Below, piece after piece: positions 5,427-5,814 of a stretch of 5,814 nt of DNA. A program made the position numbers and the translations under genes. How positions within the stretch are numbered: the first letter of the stretch is position 1; each line of letters begins with the position of its first letter. The DNA comes from Clostridium sp. (GTDB lineage: Bacteria > Bacillota > Clostridia > Lachnospirales > Lachnospiraceae). Location: NCBI GenBank assembly GCA_016302185.1, contig JAEDOC010000130.1, positions 1-5,814 on the forward strand, in the 5' to 3' direction. The notes under the pieces are model-generated. The model had not been told where the DNA came from and did not search any database. It saw nothing but the letters and a program-made list of their open reading frames with translations.

Positions 5427-5814
5427 TTAGTTCAATCCTTTTCTCAGGCAGTCTTCATTCTGCCGCATCAAATCCAGATAGGTCACACCCAAATCAAACT
5501 GCCGCCTGGTCACATTGTGACAGGTGTTAAAAAGCATCGGCTCCGCGCCGGTCTCTTCCCCGATGATCTCTGCCACCCTCGGGCTGGAAAGCTCCAGATA
5601 ATATACCACCGGAATCCGCTCCTCCCGGACCTTGTCAATTAAGTAGGCGATCGTCCTGGCACTGGGCTCTGTATCCGTACTGCAGCCGGAAAAAGCTGCC
5701 CTGTAAGATAACCCGTATTCTTCAAAGAAATACCTCAGCGGAAATTTATCACCAAAGACCAGAAGGTGACGTTTTCCCCCGGCCACAATCTCCCGGAAAT
5801 CCTGATCCAGTGCT
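5427..5814 (-). CDS. znuA: Metal ABC transporter substrate-binding protein, ZnuA family (partial, N-terminus beyond the right edge)
   Basis: Only the C-terminal 129 residues are present. The frame stays open to the window edge, so the GTG at 5784-5786 is an internal Val codon and not the start. The codons before it read ALDQDFREI and continue the family pattern. Recognisable parts of the cluster A-I/SBP_bac_9 (PF01297) fold are HLLVFGDKFPLRYFFEEYGL, then a segment running from YRAAFSGCSTDTEPS to IAYLIDKVREE, then PVVYYLELSSPRVAEIIGEETGA and a final VTYLDLMRQNEDCLRKGLN. The protein should be exported, lipid-anchored and deliver zinc or manganese to the permease; the signal peptide lies outside the window. 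Where many relatives have a His ligand (FHDAF-like), this one reads FGDKF, and a CHN motif occurs near the end. These may reflect a subfamily-specific site. The gene leads the operon with the ATPase and permease. Confidence 0.9.
   Translation of the reverse strand, partial: ALDQDFREIVAGGKRHLLVFGDKFPLRYFFEEYGLSYRAAFSGCSTDTEPSARTIAYLIDKVREERIPVVYYLELSSPRVAEIIGEETGAEPMLFNTCHNVTRRQFDLGVTYLDLMRQNEDCLRKGLN

Overview
The window looks like chromosomal DNA of an anaerobic Firmicute, most likely a gut Clostridia/Lachnospiraceae member. The grounds are the moderate GC, strong AGGAGG-like ribosome binding sites, a T-box leader, and protein variants (the metal-binding protein and the GTPase fusion) that resemble clostridial families. 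This assignment comes from reading the sequence; no search was run.

From left to right: positions 1-219 hold no convincing gene. Two minus-strand COG0523/CobW-type GTPases form an operon (1202-2332, then 220-1155). The first carries a CxCC metal site and a His/Cys-rich insert built from three 21-residue repeats. The second lacks CxCC and ends in a domain like the C-terminus of TIGR03943/DUF1980 (YcgQ-type) proteins. The intergenic region 2333-2878 holds a possible minus-strand promoter inside a GC-rich dyad, and a plus-strand promoter followed by a complete T-box riboswitch with its terminator. The T-box most plausibly reads isoleucine (ATC) and controls a BASS-family (bile acid:sodium symporter-like) transporter at 2879-3814. 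A hairpin at 3819-3854 separates it from a convergent minus-strand metal ABC importer: binding protein (partial, runs off the right edge), ATPase (4686-5426) and permease (3865-4689). These three are joined by zero spacing and a 4-bp overlap.

Taken together, most of the window looks like a zinc (or other transition metal) supply locus: an ABC-type importer next to two candidate metallochaperone GTPases. The T-box/BASS unit reads as an independent amino-acid-responsive transport unit set between them. The points most worth following are the isoleucine-type T-box on a BASS carrier, the GTPase-DUF1980 fusion, and the His/Cys repeat whose copies differ only at synonymous sites.
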